This document shows, piece after piece, positions 13,454 through 25,449 of a stretch of 64,000 nucleotides of DNA. The stretch's first letter is position 1. Each line of letters begins with the position of its first letter. The position numbers and the translations under genes are program-made. The DNA is from Oasisia sp. SBJ-2009 (taxonomy: Eukaryota; Annelida; Polychaeta; Sabellida; Siboglinidae): positions 14,084,125 through 14,148,124 of the forward strand of contig OZ024856.1 of the NCBI GenBank assembly GCA_964017155.1, read 5' to 3'. Below the pieces are notes generated by a model. The model saw nothing but the letters and a program-made list of their open reading frames with translations, ran no database searches and had not been told where the DNA came from.

Positions 13454-13502
13454 AAAATTACCGACGTTTTAGTTCACTGTAGTCAGGCAGTCTGGCCATT
13501 AT

Positions 13503-13769
13503 AGGTTGACTTGGTTGATATAGTTTTTTCTCGATTGATTCTGACAGCCAATATACTCTATAAACAGAAAATGCCTGATACATTTTTTGCAATTTTCATA
13601 ATTCAAGATGGCCGCCGATAGCATGTGTTTACCGGAATCACCATAGAACGCTAACCCTTTGCACGATTTTGATGAACTTGGGGTCCATTACTAGGTTTTC
13701 GATGATGCACGATTCATTGAGCATGGTCCCATTGACCTTAAAGGTTCATATCAAGGTCATATGGCAAGA
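13503..13769. repeat. Left subterminal inverted repeat of the composite transposon
   Basis: Pairs with 16512-16799 in inverse orientation. Shared blocks include GATATAGTTTTTTCTCGA, ATGCCTGATACA, CAAGATGGCCGCC, CTAACCCTTTGCA and GAGCATGGTCCCA. Small indels separate the arms. Confidence 0.85.
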
Positions 13770-16216
13770 TCATGGGCATTTTGGCTCAAGTGTAAAAAAA
13801 GTGTGCTTGGGAAGTGTCCGGTGAAACAGAAACTTTCCCGAAGTCAGCATGGTGGAGCTAGACTGCGCAACATCATTGATGCCATCATTCAGTATGGTGA
13901 CTCCTTGCATGTAGACTTGCAGGAGCAACTCGACGCCAACGAAAACCTGCAAGTGAGTTACCACAGGTCTTGCATCACCTGGTATCTAACACATGCACCA
14001 GAATCTGAAACGGGTGAAAGATGTTCCCCGGTGAAACGTAAGAGACGTTCAGCCATTCCTCTCTTCAAATTTAGGGAGCACTGCATATATTGTGGTGAAA
14101 CATGTGCTATAGATAAAGCATGCAAGAATCCCAACCGATGGATGCCTGTCTATCTGGTGACCGAGGTTGATACAAAGGAAGTGGATGAAAGGGGCAAACA
14201 TGAAACGAGCAAGGACAGAATCCTAAAGCAATACAAGGTCAGGGCAGATGATTGGGAAGATGTGGTGATGATGCGCGCGTCACCGGCGCCCCCAGCGACT
14301 TGCATGCATCAGACGCAAAATATCACAAGGACTGTTTGAGCAGATACTTCAGCCAACGAAGTGCTCCAGAGAGCAAAGAAGGCAACAAGGACACGGTCGA
14401 GAAACCGCAGTCAGTAGGTGTGAGGCAACTCATCACAGAGATGCGAGCTGATCGTACCAAAATATGGGATTCAGTGGGCTTGCAGGAACGTTTCATAGAG
14501 CTTGCATGAAGAGAAGTGATTTGTTGACGATGTTATCTCTCCATGCGGATGATCTGGTTATCCTGTCCGCGACAATGCCAGGGCAGCACTTAAGGTGACC
14601 AAAGAAGACGACGAGGAAGACAATATCGACGCTGCCCGGAATGTTATCATCAAAGCGATCAAGGCAGAGGTAGTTACCATAGAGTATGAAAAGAATACAT
14701 ACACACGGAATATCTCCATGTCTATTGCTGCTGAGTCTGTTTCCGGAACCATCCAGTTGCTGCTACAAAAGCTGTCGCCTTCACTTGGAGCTGAATCGTT
14801 GATATCAGTCCTCATAGGAAACATAGTGACCAGTGTGTTGCGCAATCATGCAACTCCTCTTCAAATCGCTCTTGGAGTACTGATTAATCGAAAGAAGATT
14901 ATTAAACACATGTTCGACTACAAGGTGACTTGTTCCTATGACGAATTGCGGCGATACAAGAAGTCCTCTGTAGTGGCGAGATACACAAAGCTGAGAAGAG
15001 GGGAGAGAGTCCCTGTAACAGTTTCCGGTCTCATCCAGCATATTGCAGATAATTTCGATGCAGACATGTCAAGCCCGAATGGAAAGGTGTCCACACACTC
15101 ACTGGCCATGATAGAGTGTTTCCCAGAGTCAGACAACACCAACGAACCTCAATCATTTCATCGTATATTCAAAGACGAAATGAAGAAACCAGTCCACTAC
15201 GATGAACATGAGGATGAGTTGATCCCTTTCCGTGGAGAAGGTAATCCCCTGCCGCCCCCATTACCTCCTTCAGAACTGCGTGACGAGTTCCGTAACAAGC
15301 AGTGAGTCTCATATGACAGGTCTCGAGAAATGGATTTTGAATTTCTCAAGGTGAGTTCATGACATCTTTGGCAGGTAACCTGCATAGCAATATTCCCTCA
15401 ACTATTACCTCAAATAATATACATGGATTAGAGAATAGAAAACAACACAATAACTACCATTATTTATAATTTCAGAGCATTTTCACCGATGAGAATGAGA
15501 CGCCTGAATTCAATGGATTCAACACTCGTGCCAGCCGCCGACATGGTTTGTCCCCGAAGAACAAGACCCACGTAAATTACCTTCCTCTGATCGACGCCAA
15601 ATCGTCGGATCTCAGCACCATCCTCAGGTCGATGATGAAAGCTCAGAAGCTCACGAATGCGAAAGGTCAACACTGGGTCATATATACCACTGATCTACAC
15701 CTCTACAAGGTGACATGCCAGATCATTTGGAACGACATTGAGACGTTCACAGCCTTCATTCCTCGTCTTGGGGAATGCACTTCCTCGTGAGTTTCATTGG
15801 AACGGTCGGTGCGAATGCAGCAGATAGTGGGTTGACAGAGGTGCTGGAGTCCACCTTCTCATGGGTAGCGAAGATGTTGTCAGGGAAAAAATTCCCCCAG
15901 AACCTACGAGGCTGTGTGTCGAAATGCTCTGCAAACCCACCCACCATTGCTTGATCCAACTGACCATGGCTGGTCACGTACCGAGGGTAGTACGAGGATC
16001 ACTCCTACAATCGTCCCCCTGGCCACCTCTTTAGCACCAGATGACCTACTCAAGGTGATCAAGTGTGCGTGCGACAGCAACAAGCCATGTTATACCCAGA
16101 GATGTGGATGCAAGGCGCACACCATCCCATGCACGTCTTTCTGCGTTTGCAAGGGAGGGGACGCCTGCAGTTTGACTGGCAGAACTGCCATGCACGAACT
16201 AAACCACACAGTTTAA
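13761..16216 (+). pseudogene. Transposon-borne uncharacterised protein with C-terminal Cys cluster (decayed, spliced)
   Basis: Pieces in order: 13761-14270 (GARLRNIIDAIIQYGD, then YHRSCITWYL and CIYCGE, zinc-ligand-like pairs); +1 shift near 14270; 14275-14509 (AKYHKDCLSRYF); broken 14510-14590; 14590-15303 (EEDNIDAARNVI; VSGLIQHIADNFDAD); TGA at 15303-15305 where Trp would fit, then open to a GTGAGT donor at 15351; acceptor TTTCAG at 15475; 15476-15777 (VNYLPLIDAKSSDLSTI; WVIYTTDLHLYKVTCQIIW); frameshift near 15772; HFLVSFIGTVG and MLSGKKFPQNLRG to about 15953; a last part (15914-16216) with a CxC-type cluster near 16063-16175. I recognise the layout as a family of unnamed proteins abundant in cnidarian and molluscan genomes. 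No biochemical role is known to me; I infer a transposition function from the flanking inverted repeats. Stops and shifts make this copy dead. Confidence 0.65.
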
Positions 16217-16511
16217 CCGTTCTCAGTTGTATCCTCTGATGAATAAAATTGTCTTTGTAAATTTTTAATGAAGCCTTTTTCTTTTGGATTGTTCGTGAAT
16301 GTGCTACAGCAGAAATATGGGGAATGTTATCAGGTTATAAATGCTCTTGACATTGCCCTGATGCGAGGATTTACCTCAAAATCATCTTGTAGCATCTGTT
16401 TAGCATTCTAAACCTATGTCATATCATCCCAAATCACAGCATGAACCAAAACGTCACTGCAAGAATCGCGAATGCAAATTGTAGACATTTTGGGTTATAA
16501 ACACCTACAAC

Positions 16512-16799
16512 CTTGCCAATGACCTTGATATTAACATTTGAGGTCATTGGGACCATGCTCATTGGATTGGGCATAATCGAAACCCTACTAAAGGACCCAA
16601 AGTTCATCAATATGATGCAAAGGGTTAGCATTCTAGGGTCATTCCGTTGGACATAAACTATCGGCGGCCATCTTGGCGGCCATCTTGAATTGTGAAAATT
16701 GCTCAAGGATACAAAAATTGTATCAGGCATTTTATGTTTCTAGGGTATCTTGGGCATCAGAATCAGTCGAGAAAAAACTATATCAGCCAAGTCAGGGTT
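16512..16799. repeat. Right subterminal inverted repeat of the composite transposon
   Basis: Inverted partner of 13503-13769. This copy has a duplicated GGCGGCCATCTT block (about 16664-16686) that the left arm has once. Confidence 0.85.
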
Positions 16800-17377
16800 C
16801 ACCTTGAAAATCATGGAAGGTATGACAACTTCGTCTTCAAGGCAAGCACGTTTAAATTGCGTACCGGAATTAACAGACAATAATATCATCAAATAATTCA
16901 AAAAATCTCAGCAATTCGCGCGTATATCGAAGTTTTACTAGCTGGCAAGTTTTCAGAACAACAAATTTACCAGCGCTACAATGAACTAATTGGTGGTTTA
17001 GTTCGTTCATTTCGAATCGATTGACTTAGTTTTTTTTTTTTTTTTTCGATTGACTTAGTCATGCACTAACAGTAACAGTAAACGATTATTCCATGGACCA
17101 TGCATTGGCATTGTGCTGTAGTTTTGTGACGCTATACAAGGACATTGTGATTGTCATTATCATAATGTGATTAAAAATATTGTCTCCATAAATATATTTA
17201 AAATCCGTATCAAAATGGAGTACGGCCGTATCCCTTAGAAAACCGCCAAAATCCGTATCGGATACGGGTAATCCGTATCATGTGGCAAGTCTGCACCAGA
17301 ATGTCATTTGGAGTTGACTACTAAATCCGTACGAAACTTACTAACGAGCGATGTTTAGTCGACGTATGCTCAGTACC

Positions 17378-17417
17378 GCCACCTAGTGGATTTCAGGACC
17401 TGCCGAAAGGGGGCGCG
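17378..17417. promoter_or_regulatory. CTCF-like motif in the ANCHR promoter
   Basis: GCCACCTAGTGG (17378-17389) fits the CTCF core, and a second G-rich box GAAAGGGGGCGCG follows at 17405. They lie 95-134 bp before the ANCHR ATG. This is motif match only; binding in this species is unknown. Confidence 0.35.
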
Positions 17418-17511
17418 AGTATACCAGGTGACTAATAAGTTATTAATTTTGTGTCCGAAGTCTACAATACCGGTGATACATTGGAATACGAAAGCATCCT
17501 CGCAACTTGTC

Positions 17512-17565
17512 ATGCCCGGACAGTGCTACAGTTGTGCTACATCGTTTGGTGTTTTCAAAAAAGAG
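17512..17565 (+). CDS. ZFYVE19: ANCHR exon 1
   Basis: 54 nt, phase 0 end at AAAGAG|GTACCG. It carries the first Cys pair (CYSC) and the FKKE motif preceding the second pair. An upstream open frame to 17386 has no ATG in good context. Confidence 0.85.
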
Positions 17566-20500
17566 GTACCGTGTTTTAATCAAAAATAATATTGGATTTT
17601 CTTGCTTGTTGTTGTGAACGATAATATAATTGATTGAGCCTGGAACCTACTCCCCCTAGATTCCAGAGCTGTCAAATTATGGCAGCTGTCAGTCGTGTGC
17701 ATTTCTGCGTATTAATACAGTTGTCATTCTGCTGGGTGATGTAATCAGGGGCAGTCCGTGGGTGGTTCAAGCAGAAATGGAGGGGTGTAAGGCTTGAAAG
17801 AAGTTTATGGTAGGGACCGGCAAACAAAATTCAAAATAGATTTACCACGTTTATGATGGTGCATGTCGATTGTATGTATAATAGATAACAACATACCGTT
17901 TACAGATTTTAAATATCTTTAAGCAGTAAAAGGTTACGGCACATTTAACTTTCCAAATACGGTACCAAATCTGTGACCTCGGCTCTGGCCTGCACAGCGC
18001 GCTGTGTAGCCCACGTTCACTTGCCAATATTAGTGATACGATATTCAAATAAACTTATACATTTTGGATATTAACCACATTAGAAAGATTATATTTTTAG
18101 ATATTTATTCACACGAAAATATCTTTTTGAAATATTATCGTGTTCAAAGATGCAGTTAGATTAGAATCTGATATTAGATTACTCCAAGATGGCCGTCACT
18201 GCATCAGCCCACTCCTGACAATGGGCGGTAAACTCAAAACGATTTAGCTATAATGCGCTACTTGCGAGTTACATGAAATTTTCAGGGTATTCTTACTAAA
18301 TATTCATCTAACTACTATCCAAACTTCAGAAAACTTCCTCCGCGTGCTACGAAGATATAATTACTCGAACATAGCACATATTCGCTCATAAAAATCAAAA
18401 TTAAATAACCCACCTAAAATATTGCAATTCACACGGCCGCATTCTCACTCATTTTGGGTCTCAACCGACCTACCGACGCGCCCCTAGCGGATTTGCCGGT
18501 CCCTATTTATGGGAGGCTGAGGTATGAGAAGTTCACAAATTTTTCACAGAACTTCTGTCTAAACTTCAGGATAAATATGCTGTGAAATTGTCAATAACAG
18601 ATCTCATCAAGATTAGTAGGACATGAAGGAAACGTTATAATGATTAATGGTCGCCTATGGAAAATCCAAATGTGGTCTGACTCCTATGCCCATTCCAACA
18701 AACCCTCAGTACCATCCACCTTGTTGCGGTAAACTTCCAGTTAACTGGCCTAAATTTTTAGGGCCTTTTCAAAACGATGACAATTGAATTTTACTTACTC
18801 AAATTTTAATACTGTTTATCTATTGATTTTACAGTTACTGTGATTTTATATATAATAAATCAAGCCTAGGAATTATTTCATGCTCAGAAAGTGTTATAAC
18901 CCCTATGAGTATAATTTTATGATCTTGGGCTCAGATAGTGCATCTGGGTCTTGGATAGACATGGATGGGAATATTGCAACAAATTGACATCAAATCACGA
19001 ATCTACATTACCTTTTTGTGCTAAAGATGAAACAGTCTTCAAATATTCGTCATTGTTATGAAACACATTATAGACCTTAGATTCCTAGAGTGAATGTTGC
19101 GCAAAATTTAAGTTGAAGAAAAATGGTATACAAAATGTTTACATTATATGAAGAACAACACTACATTGCTTTTCTTGAATCATGACACACCCTAATCTGA
19201 GTTGTTGTTTGCAGCATGGCTGCAAGAACTGTGGCTTTGCCTTCTGTGGGAACTGTCTTCGCGAGAAGATTGCTGTCCCAAAACACAACAATCAAGTACA
19301 CCGTGTCTGTGTAAAATGCTACAAGATACTTTCAGGGTAGGTGACATAATGTCTGTACACCGTGTCTGTGTAAAGTGCTACAAGATACTGTCAGGGTGGG
19401 TGACATAATGTCTGTACACCGTGTGTGTGTAAAGTGCTACAAGATACTGTCAGGGTGGGTGACATAATGTCTGTACACCGTGTCTGTGTAAAGTGCTACA
19501 AGATACTGTCAGGGTGGGTGACATAATGTCTGTACACCGTGTCTGTGTAAAGTGCTACAAGATACTGTCAGGGTAGGTGACATAATGTCTGTACACTGTG
19601 TCTGTGTAAAGTGCTACAAGATACTGTCAGGGTAGGTGAGATAATGTCTGTACACTGTGTCTGTGTAAAGTGCTACAAGATACTTTCAGGGTAGGTGAGA
19701 TAATGTCTGTACACCGTGTCTGTGTAAAGTGCTACAAGATACTTTCAGGGTAGGTGAGATAATGTCTGTACACCGTGTCTGTGTAAAGTGCTACAAGATA
19801 CTTTCAGGGTAGGTGAGATAATGTCTGTACACTGTGTCTGTGTAAAGTGCTACAAGATACTGTCAGGGTAGGTGACATAATGTCTGTACACCGTGTCTGT
19901 GTAAAATGCTACAAGATACTGTCAGGGTAGGTGACATAATGTCTGTACTCCGTGTCTGTGTAAAATGCTACAAGATACTGTCAGGGTGGGTGACATAATG
20001 TCTGTACTCCGTGTGTGTGTAAAATGCTACAAGATACTGTCAGGGTGGGTGACATAATGTCTGTACTCCGTGTCTGTGTAAAATGCTACAAGATACTGTC
20101 AGGGTAGGTGACATAATGTCTGTACTCCGTGTCTGTGTAAAATGCTACAAGATACTGTCAGGGTGGGTGACATAATGTCTGTACTCCGTGTCTGTGTAAA
20201 ATGCTACAAGATACTGTCAGGGTGGGTGACATAATGTCTGTACTCCGTGTCTGTGTAAAGTGCTACAAGATACTGTCAGGGTGGGTGACATAATGTCTGT
20301 ACTCCGTGTCTGTGTAAAATGCTACAAGATACTGTCAGGGTGGGTGACATAATGTCTGTACTCCGTGTCTGTGTAAAGTGCTACAAGATACTGTCAGGGT
20401 GGGTGACATAATGTCTGTACTCCGTGTCTGTGTAAAATGCTACAAGATACTGTCAGGGTGGGTGACATAATGTCTGTACACCGTGTCTGTGTAAAGTGCT

Positions 20501-23500
20501 ACAAGATACTGTCAGGGTGGGTGACATAATGTCTGTACACCGTGTCTGTGTAAAGTGCTACAAGATACTGTCAGGGTGGGTGACATAATGTCTGTACTCC
20601 ATTGGCACTTGTTTCCACAACCCTAGTTAATGTGAAGTGTCTCACCAATTTTTAGAAATCATTCTGCAATGTGTTAAGCAAAACCACATTTAGTAGCAAT
20701 GATACCAAATAATAGCTTTCTTTAGACATACATTTCCGAAGTACAACTCTGTTCAAGGGTGTTAACATTGTTTCCAAATGTGTTCTTTGGGCATCCATTT
20801 CATCACTTCACGCAGACGATGGATAAAACAGTCTAGTCAATGAAATACAATATTTGTAAGACGACAATCATTTCATGCACCAAATGCAAGCACTTGATTT
20901 AACATAATCAATTCACTGTATAGACATCAGGGTCTTTTCAGTAACTTTCCTGTTATAATTGGTGTGAGAAGTTTCACTAGTTTCATCAGACACATAGTAT
21001 GGTTGTTTACATCACCATCACATTTACATCGATATGGCTTGACAAATAATTAAACTAAATGGTATAACAATATATATATATGAATAAACCCATGCTTATA
21101 ACATGTCTATGAATACACCCATGTGCACGGTATATCTCTTGCTATTTGTGCAAAATGTCAACATTATTAATACAATATTGAATATATTGTTCATGGCTCC
21201 AAGAATGGTTTATTGTAGTATAATTTAACTTACTTTGGAGCATAATTGTCGATGATGAGTACGACGTTTCGACCCGTCAGCTACGGGTTGAAACGTTGTA
21301 TTCATCATCGACAGTTATGCTCCAAGGAAAGTTAAATTATACAGCAATTATTAATACAGTTATTGGTTCATCATTTATCTATATTTGTTCACATGAGGGC
21401 TGTACCAATCAACTGTAGCAATCATTTATAATTACAAGAACTGCTTTCTCAATCGCGAAACATATCTAACACGTTGAGCTGTATTCTGTCTACAGGACGG
21501 CAAAGCCAGACACTGGACGAATGTCTCCACCAAGAGCTCTGAGGTAACACACATTTTGTGTCGCTGGTCTACTAAGACTATTTAATTTATTGTTTTAACT
21601 CGCATGTATCATTAGTTAGTGTTTACTGTTCTGTTTGAGTGCAAACTGATCATGCTAATATACTGAGCACATAAAATTCATTAAACGTAAATTTTAGCTA
21701 GTTACATTTGAGTGTCTTTACAAGAATGAAAAAGTGCCACCATTTAAAAAAAACATTTAAACACATCAGTAAAGAATGTTAAAATCAAGTAACTTGAATA
21801 TATTAATTAAAAAGTTAAACAGTGTAACAAATATACAGAACTGTATTGGGTTGATACACTAAACGATGTCTGTGTTGTTTGCAGGCAGATGGCGGGACAG
21901 GAGTCCGGGAGAACCCACCAGGTGGCAGCACCGGGCCGTCCTGCACAGGGGCCGAGTGCGGAGGATGCGGCCATGGCCGACAGACTCGCCAGACTCAAAG
22001 CTGACAGACTCAAAAATGGTATGTAATATTTCAGATTAGTGTAAGATCACAGCATGGACAGAGGAATTCTACACCGAGCTATGGGATAGTGACTGGGTCA
22101 TGAATGTAAAGGCAAAATGATATGAATAATAACTATGTATTATTATAAGTTTTTTTTATTATTATCAGTATGTATTTTTATGATAATTTATTTAAATATT
22201 TGATTTTTATGATTTATAACTTTTGTTTCTTTCTATGATTTGTTGTAACAGCGCCTTCGAACAAGGTAGCTTGGATTTATGGCGCTATATACATGCTTTT
22301 ATTATATTATTTATTATAGACAGTTCACAAGACTTGTGTGTCCTATACTCTTTCGGGGTCAGTGACTTTCAGTTTTTGTATATTCGACCTTTTTTTTGTA
22401 TGTCCTATTACAAATTATTACATTGGCGCACATTTCTTTGTTACAAATGACTACCCTGGAACGGACTTCTTGTAACAAATGACTGCCCTGTAACATACTT
22501 CCTGTTACAAATGACTGCCCTGTAAGGCTGTAACATACTTCCCATTACAAATTACTACCCTGGAACATACTTCCCGTTACAAATGACTGCCCTGTAACAT
22601 ACTTCCCATTACAAATGACTGCCCTGTAACATACTTCCCGTTACAAATGACTGCCCTGTAACATACTTCCCCTTACAAATGACTGCCCTGTAATATACTT
22701 CCCATTACAAATGACTGCCCTGTAATATACTTCCCGTTACAAATGATTGCCTGTAACATACTTCCTGTTACAAATGACTACCCTGAAACATACTTCCCGT
22801 TACAAATGACTGCCCTGTAACATACTTCCCATTACAAATGACTGCCCTGTAACATACTTCCCGTTACAAATGACTGCCCTGTAATATACTTCCCGTTACA
22901 AATGACTGCCCTGTAATATACTTCCCGTTACAAATGACTGCCCTGTAATATACTTCCCGTTACAAATGATTGCCCTGTAACATACTTCCTGTTACAAATG
23001 GCTGTCCTATTACATACTTCCCGTTACAAATGACTGCCCTGTAACATACTTCCTGTTACAAAAGACTGCCCTGTAACACACTTCCCATTACAAATGACTG
23101 CCCTGTAACATACTTCCCGTTACAAATGACTGCCCTGTAATATACTTCCCGTTACAAATGACTGCCCTGTAATATACTTCCCGTTACAAATGATTGCCCT
23201 GTGACATACTTCCTGTTACAAATGACTGCCCTGTAACATACTTCCTGTTACAAATGACTGCCCTGTAACATATTTACCATTACAAATGACTGCCCTATAA
23301 CATACTTCCCTTTACAAATGACTGCCCTGTAACATACTTCCTGTTACAATGACGGCCCTATTACATACTTCCCAATACAAATGACTGCCCTGTAACATAC
23401 TTCCTGTTACAAAAGAATGCCCTGTAACACACTTCCCATTACAAATGACTGCCCTGTAACATACTTCCCATTATAAATGACTGTCCTGTAACATACTTCC

Positions 23501-25391
23501 TGTTACAAATGACTGTCCTGTAACATACTTCCAGTTACAAATGACTACCATGGAAGATAATTATGTCCCATTACAAATGACTGCCGTGGAATAAACTTCC
23601 TGTTACAAATGACTAGAGTGTACATAGCAACAAGCTTCCTCTTACAAATTACTATCCTAGATTAGACTGCCTTGCTCTAGCAGTAATACCACATATTCTG
23701 TGTCATTCCATTTCTCTTGCAGCCAAGCCTATCCCAAGTTGTCAGGAGATGGAGCGTAGACTGGCAGCACTCAAGACAGGTGAGTCGACAGAACTACAGG
23801 TCGATGCACCCTGGGAACAAGGGACTTTGAAAAGTAATAATTTTGGCTGTGGGTAGAAAGACAAGGCACTCATACAGAAAGTAACACATTTTGCCAAGAA
23901 AAAACATCTTAATGAATTCTAGGAATGTAGTACTTTTTAGTGTATATGTTGACTGAATTTCAACATGATTAGATTGCTATTATTTCTCAGCACTTGTCTG
24001 CCTTTCATTGTGAGTACCGGTATATACTTTCAAAATGCTGTTTTTTCTCAGTCTCGGCACGGCTTTGCTCTTTATTTAGAGTTATAATTTCTATCAATTG
24101 CCATATGCATACTTTATGTACCTTTCAAATGCACAGCATAATTAATACAAAACTACTTTTATGATGTATAAAATTGCACTAATAATGTAAATAACTTGAG
24201 AATTTGATCAATTACTTTCGTCCTGTTTTTGTGTGTGTTAGCTTTGTATGTTAATTGTTCCCCATTACTGTCTTCCCATATCTTGTGTGGGCAAGCAGCT
24301 CATCGTTGGGAACAGTTGGTGGCCAGAAGTTTCTGAGAATGTTTCCGAGGCAGGTCATGTAGACAGTCTGGATAATTTCTTTATCCATACAAAGCATATG
24401 TTTATTTCTTGTTCATAGATGGCAAACCCCCACCACCAACTGAGACAGAAATGGCTGCTAAACTGGCGAGGCTTAAAGGTGGGAACATATTTATGGTTTA
24501 TATTGCCACGGAAACTTAATTGATCGTCACTGTAATTACCATTGAGCAAATGTTATGTCCAGTATGTTATACCAGTTTTTCATGGTATACACTATGTTTC
24601 TATGGTTGAGGTTTTTGTTTTTATCCTGACATTCTGTATAAACCTGCCTTATGGTCTTAATTTGTTAACTGATTTCAAATACAGTCAAGGGTGCCATACT
24701 TAATATCATGTTATCAAAAATTCCATAACATTTTCTAAGAAATCTACCATCAAACATATTTCCATAGTGACCATTGTAAATATGTTGTTTGATTTTAAAC
24801 ACCCTTGAATAATACGAGAAAATAGATACTTTAGGACCTTATCACACAAAAGAAATATTTGATTTGAATCAAAACATTGTTATATGGGATATGGTGAACA
24901 TTAATGTCTTACAAAGTCTATTTTCTTAAAGGGAAATCCCATATAGTACAAAAGTACAAAGTATACTACAAAACTGTAGGTTTTAATGAGAATGCACTAA
25001 CAGGAATGACTTGTCGGCATCCAGACTTCACAGGCAGACATATGATATTGGTCCATCTCTGTAGGTGAAGGCAAACCTGTCCCCACTGAGGCAGAAATGG
25101 CAGCTAAACTTGCCAGACTGCAAGGACGGAACCCAGAATCTGCGAGCGCCAAGCCAAGGAATGTAGGTTTGGTTATTTGTCTTTCGTCAATGCATGGTAG
25201 GAATAAACAAATATGTGACAATATGGTCACAATATACTGGGAACTATTTTGCACCTATTTTTCTCATGAGCCAAAACGAACCCTCCATGTCATGTCTAAA
25301 CTGTTTTATGATTTTGGCATAAGTGCATACTTCATAATGCCTGCCATCTTTCAATGTCCACGTTTTTCCTCAACAAATGATATAAACTAGT

Positions 25392-25449
<58 letters not shown>

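Larger units (their letters stand above)
12782..17293 (+). mobile_element. Composite 4.5-kb DNA transposon carrying an uncharacterised gene
   Basis: Left end CAGACATGCCACAT (12782) and the inverted right end CAGACTTGCCACAT (17293) differ at one base. CACCAG flanks both sides (12776-12781, 17294-17299) as a 6-bp target duplication. Repeats of ATCCGTAT lie near both ends (12810-12850 and 17190-17280). Further in, imperfect inverted repeats of about 270 bp face each other (13503-13769 and 16512-16799). Between them lies a decayed multi-exon gene. Another TIR element (12863-13453) is nested in the left arm. Termini and duplication size resemble the element at 1781-2657. The right end is only about 220 bp from the ANCHR start codon. 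Confidence 0.75.
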
